The position numbers were made by a program, and so were the translations under genes. From an uncultured Solirubrobacterales bacterium (GTDB taxonomy: Bacteria > Actinomycetota > Thermoleophilia > Solirubrobacterales > JACPNS01): a stretch of 64,000 bases of DNA. The stretch lies in NCBI GenBank assembly GCA_937128795.1, contig CAKZMQ010000021.1, forward strand, positions 94,577 to 158,576, given 5' to 3'. Shown piece after piece: positions 63,291-64,000 of this stretch; positions within the stretch are counted from its first letter, which is position 1, and each line of letters starts with the position of its first letter. The notes under the pieces were generated by a model. The model ran no database searches. It worked only from the letters and a program-made list of their open reading frames with translations, and had not been told where the DNA came from.

Positions 63291-63382
63291 CGCGTGCGTG
63301 CGTTACAGATCAAGACCGAAACGCAACGATTGTCGAACGACCGCGAAACATGTTCGTCGCAGTCCAACCAACTGGCGCGTAC

Positions 63383-63396
63383 GAACATACGTTCCA
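63383..63396. promoter_or_regulatory. LexA (SOS) box between comEA and rmuC
   Basis: CGAACATACGTTCC matches every position of the Bacillus DinR/LexA consensus CGAACRNRYGTTYC. It lies 31 bp before the rmuC ATG and 105 bp before the comEA GTG. A weaker dyad, CGAAACATGTTCG, lies at 63344-63356 but has one base too few between its arms. Confidence 0.8.
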
Positions 63397-63427
63397 TCCT
63401 TTCCATATGGCAAGATGACTAGTTCTG

Positions 63428-64000
63428 ATGGAACTCGTCCTGCTGACAATCCTCGTGCTCGTCGTGATCGCGCTGGCGGCCTACGTCGTGGTCCTCCAAC
63501 CGCGGCAGGAAGCCGCGCGCAACAAAACGATGCTCGAAGAGTTTGCTCGCACGAGTGCCGCTCAGGAGCAGGAACTCGAGAATCGCCTCCTGAAGACGCA
63601 GACCCAACTCAGCCAGGAGCAGACTCAGTCGTTTTTGGAGATGGCGAAGGCCCACCTCAAGCAAGAGACAGAACTCGGCGCGCAGTCGCTCAAACAGCGC
63701 CAGACCGAGATCGACAAGGGCCTCGAAAGCATCCGAACCGAACTCAAGAACGTCCGCGAGTTTGTCACCAACACTGACAAGGAGCGCGTCGAAAGCATCG
63801 GGCAGGTGGCCGAAGCGGTGAAAGAGTCGCGCCACGTGACCGAGGCCCTGCGCCAAGACACCGCGAAGCTCAACGAGGCGCTCTCAGGCAGCCAGTCGCG
63901 TGGCCAGTGGGGTGAGCGAATCGCCGAAGACGTACTGCGGATCGCCGGGTTCATCGAGGGTGTCAATTACCGCAAGCAGCAGACCACCGGCGAAGGCAGC
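63428..64000 (+). CDS. rmuC: DNA recombination protein RmuC, N-terminal part (runs off the right edge)
   Basis: From ATG 63428 the frame is open for 191 codons to the window end. The protein has a membrane helix at residues 2-23 (ELVLLTILVLVVIALAAYVV), a long Gln/Glu-rich coiled coil (about 30-150), and then SQSRGQWGERIAEDVLRIAG with FIEGVNYRKQQTT, the start of the RmuC nuclease-like domain (usual form GxWGE). RmuC limits DNA inversions and has been linked to stalled forks. The LexA box just upstream suggests SOS induction. No clear ribosome site is seen. Confidence 0.88.
   Translation, partial: MELVLLTILVLVVIALAAYVVVLQPRQEAARNKTMLEEFARTSAAQEQELENRLLKTQTQLSQEQTQSFLEMAKAHLKQETELGAQSLKQRQTEIDKGLESIRTELKNVREFVTNTDKERVESIGQVAEAVKESRHVTEALRQDTAKLNEALSGSQSRGQWGERIAEDVLRIAGFIEGVNYRKQQTTGEGS

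Noticed and set aside
63344..63356. Second LexA box next to the one before rmuC
   Set aside because: CGAAACATGTTCG is one base short between its half sites.

Overview
The window is core chromosome from a moderately high G+C bacterium, most likely a deep-branching actinobacterium (class Thermoleophilia / Solirubrobacterales is my best guess, from overall protein likeness). Supporting points are a Rex plus glutaredoxin-like pair, a four-S1-domain ribosomal protein S1, the hrcA-dnaJ-prmA and yqeY-phoH-ybeY-era runs, and LexA boxes of the Gram-positive CGAAC-N4-GTTCG type. Many genes that begin transcription units lack a Shine-Dalgarno but have a TANNNT -10 hexamer 6-10 nt before the start codon, the pattern of leaderless mRNAs. 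I see no rRNA, tRNA, CRISPR, insertion sequence, integrase or phage genes. Almost all of the sequence is coding.

Layout. 0-8 kb (minus): partial APC permease, H+-pumping pyrophosphatase, YbdK-type ligase, then the tsaE-tsaB-rimI-tsaD-grx-rex run (tRNA t6A synthesis, N-terminal acetylation, redox sensing). 8-10.4 kb (plus): panC-panD-panB behind a long structured leader. 10.6-21.3 kb: response regulator, hexapeptide acyltransferase, uvrA with an upstream LexA box, a large secreted protein of unknown function, GNAT, a ribbon-helix-helix regulator, uvrB, an SRPBCC protein, a lytic transglycosylase. 21.3-32.5 kb: coaE, rpsA, amidase, YdcZ-type transporter, polA, ACT-domain malic enzyme, a lipoprotein and a phosphofructokinase with unusual donor-site residues. 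32.5-41.8 kb (minus): trp genes in two blocks (hisIE-trpE-trpG-trpD-trpC, then trpF-trpB-trpA) with an HtrA protease between them, ending in a 58-aa membrane protein. 41.9-46.9 kb: acyltransferase, second amidase, era, ybeY, phoH, yqeY. 47-54.5 kb: quinone oxidoreductase, NmrA-like protein, prmA, dnaJ, hrcA, alpha/beta hydrolase, TetR regulator, a pair of MaoC hot-dog dehydratases. 54.6-64 kb: lepA, an internally duplicated membrane protein, murJ, rpsT, holA, comEC, comEA and a partial rmuC behind a second LexA box.

The genes cover translation and its quality control, cofactor and amino-acid synthesis, DNA repair and uptake, and envelope assembly. No accessory island or obvious novel defence system is present. 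The most interesting signals are regulatory: two LexA boxes, leaderless promoters, self-operators next to the RHH and TetR genes, a palindrome over the response-regulator promoter, and the pan leader. At protein level, the phosphofructokinase donor site and the duplicated RFGRWGQ membrane protein stand out.
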